Below, piece after piece: positions 1-8,594 of a stretch of 49,441 nt of DNA (positions within the stretch are counted from its first letter, which is position 1; every line of letters begins with the position of its first letter). Position numbers and translations under genes: made by a program. Below the pieces are notes generated by a model. That model was not told the DNA's origin. It saw only the letters and a list, made by a program, of their open reading frames with translations, and made no database searches. Source of the stretch: an uncultured Alistipes sp. (GTDB taxonomy: Bacteria; Bacteroidota; Bacteroidia; Bacteroidales; Rikenellaceae); assembly GCA_944321175.1 (NCBI GenBank), contig CALUKI010000007.1:1-49441 (forward strand). The letters run 5' to 3'.

Positions 1-126
1 GAAAACTCCGTTTTCATTTGTCTCTGCCCTCGACTTTCCGTACTTTGGCTTCGCCTTAGATACTCCGTCTCGGCATAGCCAAATCGAAAACTCCGTTTTC
101 ATTTGTCTCTGCCCTCGACTTTCCGT
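1..126 (+). repeat. 85-bp tandem repeat, 1.5 copies, entering from the window edge
   Basis: A unit starting GAAAACTCCG begins at 1 and again at 86, giving an exact period of 85 bp. The second copy is cut short where mutY begins. Each unit opens with a small inverted repeat (GAAAAC-TCC-GTTTTC), then TTTG, then 20 bp, then either TACTTTGG (copy 1) or TATCTTTG (copy 2, next to the gene). Further on the unit holds TTTGGCT and AGCCAAA arms. The same unit recurs at 8372-8582. The array probably continues upstream of the window. It has no spacer/repeat alternation, so it is not CRISPR. Confidence 0.93.
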
Positions 127-133
127 ATCTTTG
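102..133 (+). promoter_or_regulatory. Promoter of mutY inside the last repeat copy
   Basis: TTTG at 102-105, a 20-bp spacer and TATCTTTG at 126-133 match the Bacteroidetes -33/-7 consensus (TTTG, TAnnTTTG) exactly. The mutY ATG lies only 7 nt past the -7 box, so the transcript should be leaderless or nearly so. The upstream copy has TACTTTGG in the same place and is probably weaker or inactive. Confidence 0.8.
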
Positions 134-140
134 CCCGGCA

Positions 141-1211
141 ATGAGCAGAATCGCCGACATACTGACCGAATGGTACGGCACCTGCGGCCGCGACCTCCCC
201 TGGCGGCAGACCCGCGACCCCTATCGCATCTGGTTGTCGGAGGTCATCCTGCAACAGACCCGCATCGCACAGGGGACGGATTACTATCTGCGCTTTCTCG
301 CGCGTTTTGCGGATGTCGCGGCCCTTGCCGCCGCATCCGAGGACGAAGTATTGAAGCTGTGGCAGGGATTGGGTTATTACAGCCGCGCCCGCAACCTCCG
401 CGCCGCCGCGCAGCAGGTCGTCGAACGTCACGGCGGGGTCTTCCCGACCGACTATGCCGACGTGCGGGCGCTCAAGGGAGTCGGCGACTACACGGCGGCG
501 GCCATCTGTTCCTTCGCCTGCGATGCGCCGCTGGCCGTCGTCGACGGCAATGTCTATCGCGTGCTCTCCCGTCTGTTCGACATCGACCTGCCCATCGATA
601 CGGCCGAGGGCCGCAAGGCTTTCGCGGAACTTGCACAACAGCAGCTCGACAAACGGCAGCCGGCACGTTACAATCAGGCAATCATGGATTTCGGGGCGTT
701 GCAGTGTACGCCGGCCAATCCCGCCTGCGTCACCTGTCCGCTGCAGGCGCAGTGCCTTGCCCGCGCGGCCGGAACGGTGGGCGCACGTCCCGTCAAACAG
801 GGAAAGACCCGCGTGCGCAATCGTTATCTGAACTACCTGCACCTCTGCTGTGAGGGTCGCATCGCGCTGTTGCGCCGTCCAGAAGGCGACATCTGGCAGG
901 GGCTCTACGACCTGCCCTGCATCGAAAGCGGGCACCTGCTCGACTTCGCGGAGCTGTGCGGCACCGAATCGTTCCACAAGCTCCTCGACGGCTGCGACTG
1001 TCGTTTGCGCCGCACGCTCCGCATGCCCAAGCACCAGCTCTCGCACCAGACGCTCCATGCCGTGTACCACCGGCTTGAACTGGATCGTTGGCCCGTCGCT
1101 GCCGGAGGATGGCAGCTCACGACACCGGAAGCACTCGGCGACTACGCCCTGCCGCGCCTGCTGGAGCGCTATTTCTCAACCGAGGCCGAAGCGGTACTCC
1201 CGCTGGAATAA
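141..1211 (+). CDS. mutY: A/G-specific adenine DNA glycosylase MutY
   Basis: Removes adenine mispaired with 8-oxoguanine or guanine in base-excision repair. The 356-residue length is normal for the family. The N-terminal helix-hairpin-helix glycosylase domain has the catalytic Glu34 in SEVILQQT, the hairpin LKGVGDYTAAA (about 111-121) and Asp136 in VVDGNV. The [4Fe-4S] cluster motif C-x6-C-x2-C-x5-C is intact at Cys189, 196, 199 and 205. The C-terminal third (about 230-350) is the NUDIX-like domain that reads 8-oxoG. The ATG at 141 is chosen because a consensus promoter ends at 133 and no earlier in-frame start fits. The gene is convergent with the helicase gene downstream; an 8-bp inverted repeat at 1331-1366 may terminate one or both. 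Confidence 0.96.
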   Translation: MSRIADILTEWYGTCGRDLPWRQTRDPYRIWLSEVILQQTRIAQGTDYYLRFLARFADVAALAAASEDEVLKLWQGLGYYSRARNLRAAAQQVVERHGGVFPTDYADVRALKGVGDYTAAAICSFACDAPLAVVDGNVYRVLSRLFDIDLPIDTAEGRKAFAELAQQQLDKRQPARYNQAIMDFGALQCTPANPACVTCPLQAQCLARAAGTVGARPVKQGKTRVRNRYLNYLHLCCEGRIALLRRPEGDIWQGLYDLPCIESGHLLDFAELCGTESFHKLLDGCDCRLRRTLRMPKHQLSHQTLHAVYHRLELDRWPVAAGGWQLTTPEALGDYALPRLLERYFSTEAEAVLPLE

Positions 1212-1404
1212 GCGACCGGCTCAACGGCACCCTCCGGCCGCGGCAGGCGGCAAACGGCAGCAGCCGTTCCTTCCCGCTGGAGAGGCGTCTCTTCACCGCG
1301 GAGACCGGCCCGAACCACCCTCAAACAACAATCCGGAACCGACGGGTTTTCCCGATGATTCCGGATCTCTCTTACGCTGTCCGAGAGCCACAGGCCCCCG
1401 CCGG

Positions 1405-2910
1405 TTATTCGCCGTTCTTGGACGATGCAGCCGATTGGGCCGAAGCCGTTGCAACTGTTCCGTCCGTCGGTTTTCCGCCCCGACGGTGCCGGCGTCCGCC
1501 GCGATGCCGACGCCGTTTTGCACTGCCGGAACCGCCCTCGGCAGAGACGGCCGCTCCACCCGCCGAAGAGGATGATGCAGGCGAAGGCACGACAGTTTCC
1601 ACCTTTGCTGCCGGATTCCTTTCGGCCGACGGCGTCGAAGTTGCCGATTCAGAGCGTCCGTCCCGCCTGCCGCCTCTGCGGCGTTCGCCGTCACGTCCCC
1701 GACCTTTGCCGCCACGCCCTTTCGAACGGCCGCGACCACGCCCGCCCTCCGAAGCGGCAGGTGCATATTCGGGCCCCGCGCCCAACTTCTCAGGCATGGG
1801 CAGTTTTTCGACCTCCCGCTCCATGAATTCCTCGATACGGTGGAACTTCCCCTGCTCCTTTTCATTGACGAAGGTCAAGGCACGGCCCGTGGCACTCGCA
1901 CGCGCCGTGCGGCCGATGCGGTGGATGTAATCCTCCGGATCGTGCGGCACATCGTAATTGATCACCACGCCGATATCCTCGATATCGATACCGCGGGCCA
2001 CGATGTCGGTGGCAACCAGCAGGTCGATCTTGCCGTTCTTGAAATCGAGCATCACCTCCTCGCGCTTGGCCTGTTCGAGATCCGAATGCATCGCCGCGGC
2101 ATTGAGGTGCATGCGTTTGAAGGCATAGACCAGCTCCTTGACCTTGAGCTTCGACGACGAGAAGACGATCGTCTTCGTATCGAGCGGCTTGGAGAACAGT
2201 TCCTTGATCAGACCCAGTTTCTGCGTCTCATAGCAGATGTACGCCCCCTGCTCGATCGCTTCGTTGGGTTTCGACACGGCGATGTTGATCTCGGCGGGCT
2301 TGCGGAGAATCTGTTTGGCCAGTTCGCGGATCTTGGGCGGCAGCGTCGCCGAGAACATCAACGTCTGCCGCTCTTCGGGCAGCCGGCGCACGATAGTCAT
2401 GATGTCGTCGAAGAAGCCCATGTCGAGCATGCGGTCGGCCTCGTCCAGCACGAAATACTTCACATGCGAAAGATCCACGCCGCTGTTTTGCAGGTGGGCG
2501 ATCAGACGTCCCGGTGTGGCGATCACCACATCGGCACCGCGCAACATGCCCTGTTTCTGCTGCTCCCAGCCGCGGCCGTCACCGCCGCCATAGACCACCG
2601 TCGTCGAGACGGGCATGTAGTACGAAAAGCCCTGCAGCTGCGTGTCGATCTGCATCGCCAGCTCGCGCGTGGGAACCACCACAAGCGTCTTTACCACATT
2701 GTCCTCGTTGCCTTCGACCAGCAGTTTGTTGAGCAGCGGCAGCGTATAGGCCGCCGTTTTGCCCGTACCGGTCTGAGCGCAGGCGATCAGGTCGCGTCCT
2801 TCGAGGATGACCGGTATGGTTGCCTCCTGCACGGGGGTCATCTCCTCGAAATTCATATCATAGAGGCCGTCGAGAACCTCGTCTTCAAAATCTATTTCAT
2901 CAAATCTCAT
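1405..2910 (-). CDS. DEAD-box ATP-dependent RNA helicase with RG-rich tail
   Basis: Unwinds RNA duplexes, probably in ribosome assembly or RNA decay (family knowledge). 501 residues. Motifs in order: TPVQ (25-28), Walker A AQTGTGKT (45-52), PTREL (80-84), DEAD (156-159), SAT (187-189), and later the motif VI HRIGRTAR. Beyond about residue 390 the protein is a low-complexity basic tail rich in Arg-Gly, with a second basic block near the C-terminus, as in RhlE/DbpA-type helicases with RNA-binding extensions. The reading frame is open upstream to 3063, but the start is placed at 2910: MRFDEIDF aligns with normal helicase N-termini and a TAGATTTG -7 box lies 3 nt upstream of that ATG. Confidence 0.94.
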   Translation of the reverse strand: MRFDEIDFEDEVLDGLYDMNFEEMTPVQEATIPVILEGRDLIACAQTGTGKTAAYTLPLLNKLLVEGNEDNVVKTLVVVPTRELAMQIDTQLQGFSYYMPVSTTVVYGGGDGRGWEQQKQGMLRGADVVIATPGRLIAHLQNSGVDLSHVKYFVLDEADRMLDMGFFDDIMTIVRRLPEERQTLMFSATLPPKIRELAKQILRKPAEINIAVSKPNEAIEQGAYICYETQKLGLIKELFSKPLDTKTIVFSSSKLKVKELVYAFKRMHLNAAAMHSDLEQAKREEVMLDFKNGKIDLLVATDIVARGIDIEDIGVVINYDVPHDPEDYIHRIGRTARASATGRALTFVNEKEQGKFHRIEEFMEREVEKLPMPEKLGAGPEYAPAASEGGRGRGRSKGRGGKGRGRDGERRRGGRRDGRSESATSTPSAERNPAAKVETVVPSPASSSSAGGAAVSAEGGSGSAKRRRHRGGRRHRRGGKPTDGTVATASAQSAASSKNGE

Positions 2911-2913
2911 ACG

Positions 2914-2921
2914 CAAATCTA
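2914..2921 (-). promoter_or_regulatory. Possible -7 box of the helicase gene
   Basis: TAGATTTG on the minus strand matches TAnnTTTG and ends 3 nt before the ATG at 2910. No TTTG is found 20 bp upstream. If used, the mRNA would be leaderless or start inside the first codon, so the call is tentative. Confidence 0.4.
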
Positions 2922-3023
2922 TTGAAAAAACATCTGTCTTCGGAGAGACAATACCGACACCCCGACGGACTTCGCCGCAACGGTCTGCCGCAAGATTACG
3001 GCAAAAGCACTCATCCGGAAGGG

Positions 3024-4382
3024 TTATTTGACCTCCTCGCCGAAAAGCGTCGCCGACGAACACCCCGTAATGCGCACCCGGACATAGTCGCCGACCCCGT
3101 GCGTACCCCGGTCGAAGACCACCACCTTGTTCTGCGACGTGCGGCCTGACAACTGTGCGTCGCTGCGCCTGGAACGGCCCTCGACCAGCACCTCGAACTC
3201 GCGTCCCACGTCTCGGCGGTTCGACGCTTCGGAGAGTTCGTTCTGCAGGGCGATGATCTCCGACAGACGGCGCGTCTTCACCTCGTCGGGAACATCGTCG
3301 GGCAGGTGTTTCGCCGCGAAGGTGCCGGGGCGCTCCGAGTACTTGAACATGTAGGCGAACTCATAACCCACCTCCCGCATGAGCGAGAGCGTTGCGGCAT
3401 GATCTTCCTCCGTCTCGCCGCAGAAACCGGCGATCAGGTCGGTCGTAACGGCACAATCGGGCAGATAGCGGCGGATGGCCGCTACGCGGTCCAGATACCA
3501 TTCGCGCGTATATTTGCGGTTCATGCGGCGCAGCACTTCGGTCGATCCCGACTGGGCCGGCAGATGGATCGCGCGGCAGATGTTCGGGCGCGAAGCCATC
3601 GCCTCCAGCAGCGCATCGCTCATGTCTTTGGGATGCGACGTGGCGAAACGCACGCGCAGCATCGGCGAGACATCGGCCACACGCACCAGCAGCTCCGGAA
3701 ACCCGACATCGCCGAAACGGTACGAATTGACGTTCTGACCCAGCAGCGTCACCTCACGGTAGCCGTTCGCCACGAGCGTCCGCACCTCCCCGACGACCGT
3801 CTGCGGATCGCGGCTGCGCTCCACGCCCCGCGTGTAGGGCACGACGCAATAGGAGCAATAGTTGTTGCATCCGCGCATGATGGCCACGAAAGCGCTCACG
3901 CCGCTGCGGTCGAGCCGCACGGGCGCGATTTCGGCATAGGTCTCCTCGCGCGACAGCAGCACGTTGATTCCCTTCCCGCCGGCACCGGCTTCACGAACCA
4001 GTTTCGGCAGGTCGCGATAGGCGTCGGGGCCCGCCACGATGTCCACCGCATCATCCCCCTCGGCCAACCGCTCCTTGAGACGCTCGGCCATGCAGCCGAT
4101 AATGCCGATCAACAGGTGCGGACGGCGCCGGCGCAAGCCGCGCAGTTCGGCCAGACGCCCCCAGATACGCTGTTCGGCATTGTCCCGGATGGAACAGGTA
4201 TTGATCAGGACGACGTCCGCCTCCTGAAGGTTCTCGGTATAGAACCACCCTTCACGCTGCATGATCGAGACGACGATCTCCGTGTCGCCGACATTCATCT
4301 GACAGCCGTATGTCTCTATGAAGAGTTTTTTGCCTTGTCCCTGCAAAGGGCGCAATGTATTGACTTCCAAATCCGTATTCAA
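3024..4382 (-). CDS. miaB: tRNA-2-methylthio-N6-dimethylallyladenosine synthase MiaB
   Basis: Radical-SAM methylthiotransferase that adds the methylthio group to i6A37 of tRNAs. 452 residues. The N-terminal UPF0004 domain has its cluster cysteines at Cys27 (YGCQMN), Cys63 (NTCSIR) and Cys97 (IGCMAE). The radical-SAM cluster motif CxxxCxxC is at Cys172, 176 and 179 (RGCNNYCSYC). A C-terminal TRAM domain begins near residue 385. The motif set and length distinguish it from MtaB and RimO. The gene starts 50 nt after the YitT-type gene on the same strand, and no clear promoter lies in that gap, so the two may be co-transcribed. Confidence 0.95.
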   Translation of the reverse strand: MNTDLEVNTLRPLQGQGKKLFIETYGCQMNVGDTEIVVSIMQREGWFYTENLQEADVVLINTCSIRDNAEQRIWGRLAELRGLRRRRPHLLIGIIGCMAERLKERLAEGDDAVDIVAGPDAYRDLPKLVREAGAGGKGINVLLSREETYAEIAPVRLDRSGVSAFVAIMRGCNNYCSYCVVPYTRGVERSRDPQTVVGEVRTLVANGYREVTLLGQNVNSYRFGDVGFPELLVRVADVSPMLRVRFATSHPKDMSDALLEAMASRPNICRAIHLPAQSGSTEVLRRMNRKYTREWYLDRVAAIRRYLPDCAVTTDLIAGFCGETEEDHAATLSLMREVGYEFAYMFKYSERPGTFAAKHLPDDVPDEVKTRRLSEIIALQNELSEASNRRDVGREFEVLVEGRSRRSDAQLSGRTSQNKVVVFDRGTHGVGDYVRVRITGCSSATLFGEEVK

Positions 4383-4432
4383 TTATCCGTTATATGGTTT
4401 CAAAGGGTGCCCCGCACGGGCCCCGCCGCAAA

Positions 4433-5437
4433 TCATCCGACCGCCTGCACGGCATCCTTGTCGGGGAACTGCTTGAACCCTTCGCCGAAGGTTTCGTAGG
4501 CGTCCGTCACGACCATGAAGGCATGGGGATCGATCTCCCGCACCTTGTTCTGCACCAGATGGACCTCCTTGCGGCTCACCACCACGAAGATCATCTCCTT
4601 CTCCTGTTCGGTGTACATGCCCTTGGACTTGATATAGGTGCCGCTGCGGTCGAGATCCTCGATGATGAAACGACGCAGTTCGTCGTGATGGTCGCGGCTG
4701 ATGATGAAGAGCAGCTTGTCGTAGGACGCCCCGTCGATCACATAGGCGATCACGCGCGAGGAGACGTAGATCGTGATGAGCGAATAGAACGACAGTAGCC
4801 AGCTGCCGGTCGCCTCGCGGCCGGCATTGCTGCCCACGCCGAAGCCGATGACCAGCAGTCCCGACAGTACGACACAGGAATCGGCGAGCAGCATGCCCGA
4901 CGAGAATTTCATCTTGGCGAATTTCTGCAGATACATCGCAATGATGTCCGTACCGCCGGTTGTCGCCTGATTCCGCAGGACGATGCCCAATCCCAGACCG
5001 ATGGTCACGGCTCCCAGCAGCGAAGCGAGCATCAGATCGTTCGACAGGTTGATAACCCCGCCGAAGAGCTGGGCCGGATCGAGCGCTTCGAGTGCCTCCT
5101 CGGTCGGGAATGCGAGCCATGACAGGAGGTTGATGAACCCCGGTGTGAGACAGGCCGCAAAGAGCGTCCGGCCGCCGAACTGCCGGCCGAAAACGATGAT
5201 GGCGCTGATGAGCAGCGGCACATCGATCATGTAGCCGAACGTACCGACCTGAATCGACGGGAAGATGTTGTGCAGGACAATGCCCAGACCATATACACCG
5301 CCGGGAACGATGTTATAGGGGCTCACAAAATAGGCGTACCCTGCCGCCATGATCATGCACCCCATGACGATGGAACACATCGAACGCCACCAAGCGAAAG
5401 TCCCGACCGGTTCGAGAAGCGTCTTTATCTTCTTCAT
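4433..5437 (-). CDS. YitT-family membrane protein (DUF161 + DUF2179)
   Basis: Integral membrane protein of unknown transport role. 334 residues. About five or six hydrophobic segments lie in residues 20-235, including SIVMGCMIMAAGYAYF near the N-terminus and a glycine-rich segment (LGAVTIGLGLGIVL) near 145. The soluble C-terminal part (about 245-325) matches the DUF2179 domain typical of YitT proteins. It lies upstream of miaB and divergent from plsY. Function cannot be assigned beyond family membership. Confidence 0.88.
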   Translation of the reverse strand: MKKIKTLLEPVGTFAWWRSMCSIVMGCMIMAAGYAYFVSPYNIVPGGVYGLGIVLHNIFPSIQVGTFGYMIDVPLLISAIIVFGRQFGGRTLFAACLTPGFINLLSWLAFPTEEALEALDPAQLFGGVINLSNDLMLASLLGAVTIGLGLGIVLRNQATTGGTDIIAMYLQKFAKMKFSSGMLLADSCVVLSGLLVIGFGVGSNAGREATGSWLLSFYSLITIYVSSRVIAYVIDGASYDKLLFIISRDHHDELRRFIIEDLDRSGTYIKSKGMYTEQEKEMIFVVVSRKEVHLVQNKVREIDPHAFMVVTDAYETFGEGFKQFPDKDAVQAVG

Positions 5438-5539
5438 AATGGAAAAACCGTTATCACCTCACTCCGCCGCACATCCGCCGGAAGACCGTTCCGGTCGAAG
5501 GGGCGGCCTGTTCGGCCGTTGCGCCGAAGGAAAATCATG

Positions 5540-5547
5540 CAAAAATA
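5540..5547 (-). promoter_or_regulatory. Candidate -7 box for the YitT-type gene
   Basis: TATTTTTG on the minus strand fits TAnnTTTG and lies 102 nt upstream of the ATG at 5437. No -33 TTTG at the usual distance, so support is partial. Confidence 0.35.
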
Positions 5548-5619
5548 GCATTTTCCCGACAAATTTCATTCACCGGCCGTCATATTTCGCAAAAAAGGCC
5601 TCTATTCGCGAAAAATTGT

Positions 5620-5627
5620 TATATTTG
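5620..5627 (+). promoter_or_regulatory. Candidate -7 box for plsY
   Basis: TATATTTG fits TAnnTTTG exactly and ends 36 nt before the plsY ATG at 5664. The expected -33 position is not TTTG. The surrounding 5580-5630 stretch is AT-rich, as expected for a promoter. Confidence 0.5.
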
Positions 5628-5663
5628 CAGATAGATTGGGGTATTTTTGAACGACACACCGTT

Positions 5664-6431
5664 ATGATTCTGACATATTACTGCGCTGTATCCATGATCC
5701 TTATCGCCTACCTGCTGGGATCGGTTCCCAATGCGGTATGGATCGGCAAGAAGTACTACGGCATCGACATCCGCGAACACGGCAGCCGCAACGCCGGCAC
5801 GACCAACATGCTGCGCGTATTGGGCCGCCGCGCCGCCCTGCCTGTTTTCGTGCTCGACGTGCTCAAGGGCTTTGTCGCGGTAGCCCTGCTGGGATTGCTC
5901 AAATACGACGACAACATCTCCGTTGTCTGGCTCATCAATCTGAAAATCATAGCCGTCTTTGCCGCCGTTCTCGGACATATCTTCCCCGTATTCGCCCATT
6001 TCAAGGGCGGGAAAGGCGTTGCGACGCTTGTGGGAGCGGTCCTCGGCATCCATCCCATCACGGTCCTGCTCTGCTTCGGCGTCTGGTTCGTCGTGCTGAT
6101 GATCACCCATTATGTATCGCTGGCATCGATGATCGGCGGTTGTTGTTTTCCGATCTTCGTTCTGCTTTCGCCCAAGATCAACCATTCGGTGCCGCTCATC
6201 ATTTTCTCGTTCGTCATCGCGGGGCTGCTCATCTGGACGCACCGCAAAAACATCGAACGGCTGAAGAACGGCACGGAATCGAAGACCTACATCTGGCGGC
6301 CGGTGCGATCCGAAGGGAAAAGCCGCCCCCAAACGGCACAGGACGACAAAACGGAGCAGGATGCCGCAAACGGAGACAAAACCGCCCCCGCGAAGGGGCC
6401 GGAATCCGCAAAGACACAAAAAGAAGCTTAG
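5664..6431 (+). CDS. plsY: Acyl-phosphate:glycerol-3-phosphate acyltransferase PlsY
   Basis: Makes lysophosphatidic acid from acyl-phosphate and glycerol-3-phosphate, the first step of phospholipid synthesis, in the inner membrane. 255 residues. The three PlsY loop motifs are present: LLGSVPNAVWIGK near residue 15, HGSRNAGTTNMLR (about 40-52), and FKGGKGVAT (about 113-121). Four or five hydrophobic segments separate them. The last 45 or so residues are a hydrophilic Lys/Asp/Gln/Pro-rich tail that makes the protein longer than the usual 195-220. The frame is open further upstream, but MILTYYCAV at 5664 gives the normal N-terminus and follows a -7 box. The acyl-CoA synthetase gene starts 30 nt later, so an operon is likely. 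Confidence 0.94.
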   Translation: MILTYYCAVSMILIAYLLGSVPNAVWIGKKYYGIDIREHGSRNAGTTNMLRVLGRRAALPVFVLDVLKGFVAVALLGLLKYDDNISVVWLINLKIIAVFAAVLGHIFPVFAHFKGGKGVATLVGAVLGIHPITVLLCFGVWFVVLMITHYVSLASMIGGCCFPIFVLLSPKINHSVPLIIFSFVIAGLLIWTHRKNIERLKNGTESKTYIWRPVRSEGKSRPQTAQDDKTEQDAANGDKTAPAKGPESAKTQKEA

Positions 6432-6461
6432 AAATTTCCGACACCCACCTACTCCACGACC

Positions 6462-8159
6462 ATGTTGCAAGAGAATCTGATCCGAATGTACGAACGGAGT
6501 TTCCGCGAACACCGCGAATTGCCGGCCCTGACCGACTATTTCAAGGGGGAAACCTTCTCGTACTATGAAATGGCCAAGGAGATTGCCAAACTGCATCTCT
6601 TCTTCAAGAAGGCAAAGATCCGTCGCGGCGACAAAATCGCCCTTGTTGGACGCAACAACCCCCGCTGGTGCATTACTTATCTGGCCACGATTACCTACGG
6701 GGCGGTCATCGTGCCCATTCTGCAGGACTTCGCCCCCAACGACATCGTCCATATCGTAAACCACTCCGAGAGCTGTCTGCTCTTCGTGAGCGACAACTTC
6801 TGGGACGTCATCGAAGAGGACGACATCCCGCGCATCAAGGCCGTATTGTCGCTCACCGACTTCCACATCATCTATGAGCAGCACGGCAAATCGCTGGGAG
6901 CCTACATGCGGGACATGGTCAAGAACTATCGCGCGAAGTACAAACGCGGCTTCACGACCGACGACATCAAGTATGCCGATGTTCCGAACGAGCAGATGGT
7001 CCTGCTCAACTATACGTCGGGAACCACCGGCTACTCCAAAGGGGTGATGCTCACGGTCAACAATCTTACGGGCAACGTCCTCGTAGCCCGCGATGCGGTG
7101 AACAACAGCACGCATACGCGTTATTTCGTCTGCGGGGGCCGCACGCTGTCGTTCCTGCCGCTGGCCCACGCCTACGGGTGCGCCTTCGATTTTCTTGCTC
7201 CGCTGGCCGTCGGGGGACATATCACGCTGCTGGGCAAGATTCCGTCGCCGAAGATCCTCATCGAAGCGATGCAGATCGTCCGGCCTACCGTCATCTGCTG
7301 CGTACCGTTGATTCTCGAAAAGGTCTATCGCAAGCAGGTGCTCCCGTTGCTGGAAAAGGGCCCGATGTCGATTGCCATGAAGATTCCGCTGCTCAACACG
7401 GCGCTCTGCTCCGTCATTCGCAAAAAACTCATGGAGGCATTCGGCAGCGAGGTGGTCATTTTCATCGTAGGCGGTGCCCCGATGAATCAGGAAACCGAAG
7501 CCTTCCTGAAAAAGATCAAATTCCCGATTACGGTGGGATACGGCATGACGGAGTGTGCGCCGTTGATCAGTTTCACCACCGATGATCTGTTCAAGGGAGG
7601 TTCGTGCGGCATGTATATCAAGGATCACCTCGAACTGCGGATCGATTCGCCCGATCCGGAACATACGGCGGGAGAGATCATCGTGCGGGGCGAACACGTC
7701 ATGCTGGGATACTACAAAAATGAAAAGGACACGCAAGCCGTGCTCGAACCCGACGGCTGGCTCCATACGGGCGACATGGCAACAATGGATCCCGACGGCA
7801 CGCTTTACATCCGGGGCCGATCGAAGACCATGATTCTCACGGGCAGCGGGCAAAACATCTATCCCGAAGAGATCGAAGACAAACTCAACAACATGTATCT
7901 GGTTCTTGAATCGCTGATCCTCGAAGGAAACGGACGCCTTCATGCGCTGGTTGTTCCGGACTACGAGCAGGCCGACCACGAAGGGGTTGACAAGAGCGAT
8001 CTGCCGCAGATTATGGAGAATAACCTGAAGGAGCTGAATACGCAGCTGGCGGCATATGAACGCGTCGCCGACATTTCGATCTACCCTACCGAATTCGAAA
8101 AGACTCCCAAACGAAGCATCAAGCGCTATCTGTACAACGTATCGCTTTTGGGGAAATAG
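6462..8159 (+). CDS. AMP-dependent long-chain acyl-CoA synthetase
   Basis: Activates fatty acids to acyl-CoA by way of an acyl-AMP (ANL superfamily). 565 residues. The ATP-binding P-loop YTSGTTGYSKG is at 184-194; GYGMTECAPL forms the A5 motif; the GWLHTGD and RSKTMILTGSGQNIYPEEIE motifs mark the hinge and C-terminal domain; a Lys in the TPKRSIKRYLY end region is probably the catalytic lysine. It is close to AMP-binding proteins that Bacteroidetes encode beside phospholipid genes. Its place just after plsY suggests use of exogenous fatty acids for membrane lipids (inference). Exact chain-length preference is not readable. Confidence 0.9.
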   Translation: MLQENLIRMYERSFREHRELPALTDYFKGETFSYYEMAKEIAKLHLFFKKAKIRRGDKIALVGRNNPRWCITYLATITYGAVIVPILQDFAPNDIVHIVNHSESCLLFVSDNFWDVIEEDDIPRIKAVLSLTDFHIIYEQHGKSLGAYMRDMVKNYRAKYKRGFTTDDIKYADVPNEQMVLLNYTSGTTGYSKGVMLTVNNLTGNVLVARDAVNNSTHTRYFVCGGRTLSFLPLAHAYGCAFDFLAPLAVGGHITLLGKIPSPKILIEAMQIVRPTVICCVPLILEKVYRKQVLPLLEKGPMSIAMKIPLLNTALCSVIRKKLMEAFGSEVVIFIVGGAPMNQETEAFLKKIKFPITVGYGMTECAPLISFTTDDLFKGGSCGMYIKDHLELRIDSPDPEHTAGEIIVRGEHVMLGYYKNEKDTQAVLEPDGWLHTGDMATMDPDGTLYIRGRSKTMILTGSGQNIYPEEIEDKLNNMYLVLESLILEGNGRLHALVVPDYEQADHEGVDKSDLPQIMENNLKELNTQLAAYERVADISIYPTEFEKTPKRSIKRYLYNVSLLGK

Positions 8160-8172
8160 CTGCGAAGAGAAA

Positions 8173-8289
8173 AACGGGCGGCGAATCCCGCAGTTGCAAA
8201 CTGTACCGTCTGACAATTCACATGCCGCCCGTTATTTCGAGCAAGCAACAAGGAGAGAGCATCCGCCGCATTTTGCGGCGGATGCTCTC
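8173..8289. other. Nested inverted repeats after the acyl-CoA synthetase
   Basis: AACGGGCGGC (8173-8182) pairs with GCCGCCCGTT (8224-8233), enclosing a small hairpin CAGTT-gca-AACTG (8191-8203). A second hairpin follows with a perfect 15-bp stem, GAGAGCATCCGCCGC (8255-8269) and its complement (8275-8289), loop ATTTT. Neither has a U-run. They could end transcription or stabilise the 3' end of the plsY-synthetase mRNA. Confidence 0.7.
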
Positions 8290-8329
8290 ATCGGAGCCGT
8301 GTCGCCGATTTGCGCCCGACGTCCCGCAT

Positions 8330-8582
8330 TCAGGCTCCGCTCTGGAGACCCCGTTCCGGCACAACCGAATCGAAAACTCCGTTTTCATCCCGCTCTGCTC
8401 TCGACTTTTCGTACTTTGGCTTCGCCTTGGATACTCCGTCTCGGCATAGCCAAATTGAAAACTCCGTTTTCATTTGTCTCTGCTCTCGACTTTTCGTACT
8501 TTGGCTTCGCCTTAGATACTCCGTCTCGGCATAGCCAAATTGAAAACTGCGTTTTCATTTGTCTCTGCTCTCGACTTTTCGT
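8330..8582 (+). repeat. Array of 85-bp repeats upstream of the sensor kinase gene
   Basis: GAAAACT starts at 8372, 8457 and 8542, giving two exact 85-bp periods; a more diverged half unit lies at about 8330-8371. The unit is the same as at 1-126, with mostly single-base differences. The first copy has lost TTTG (CATCCCG); the second keeps TTTG, 20 bp, TACTTTGG; the third has TTTG, 20 bp, TATCTTTG and runs into the gene. All copies keep the GAAAAC-(TCC or TGC)-GTTTTC palindrome, with variation falling in its loop. Confidence 0.93.
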
Positions 8583-8589
8583 ATCTTTG
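8558..8589 (+). promoter_or_regulatory. Promoter of the kinase-regulator pair inside the last repeat copy
   Basis: TTTG at 8558-8561, a 20-bp spacer and TATCTTTG at 8582-8589 are a perfect Bacteroidetes promoter. The ATG at 8595 is 5 nt beyond the -7 box, implying a leaderless transcript. This decides the start against an in-frame ATG at 8559. Confidence 0.8.
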
Positions 8590-8594
8590 CCCAT

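Noticed and set aside
1..126. CRISPR array
   Set aside because: Units follow each other without variable spacers, the period is 85 bp, and no cas gene is present.
1331..1366. Strong terminator between mutY and the helicase gene
   Set aside because: The 8-bp inverted repeat ATCCGGAA/TTCCGGAT has a 20-nt loop and no clean U-run, so it is mentioned only as a possibility.
5619..8216. 865-codon open frame on the minus strand
   Set aside because: Antisense shadow of plsY and the acyl-CoA synthetase; no domain.
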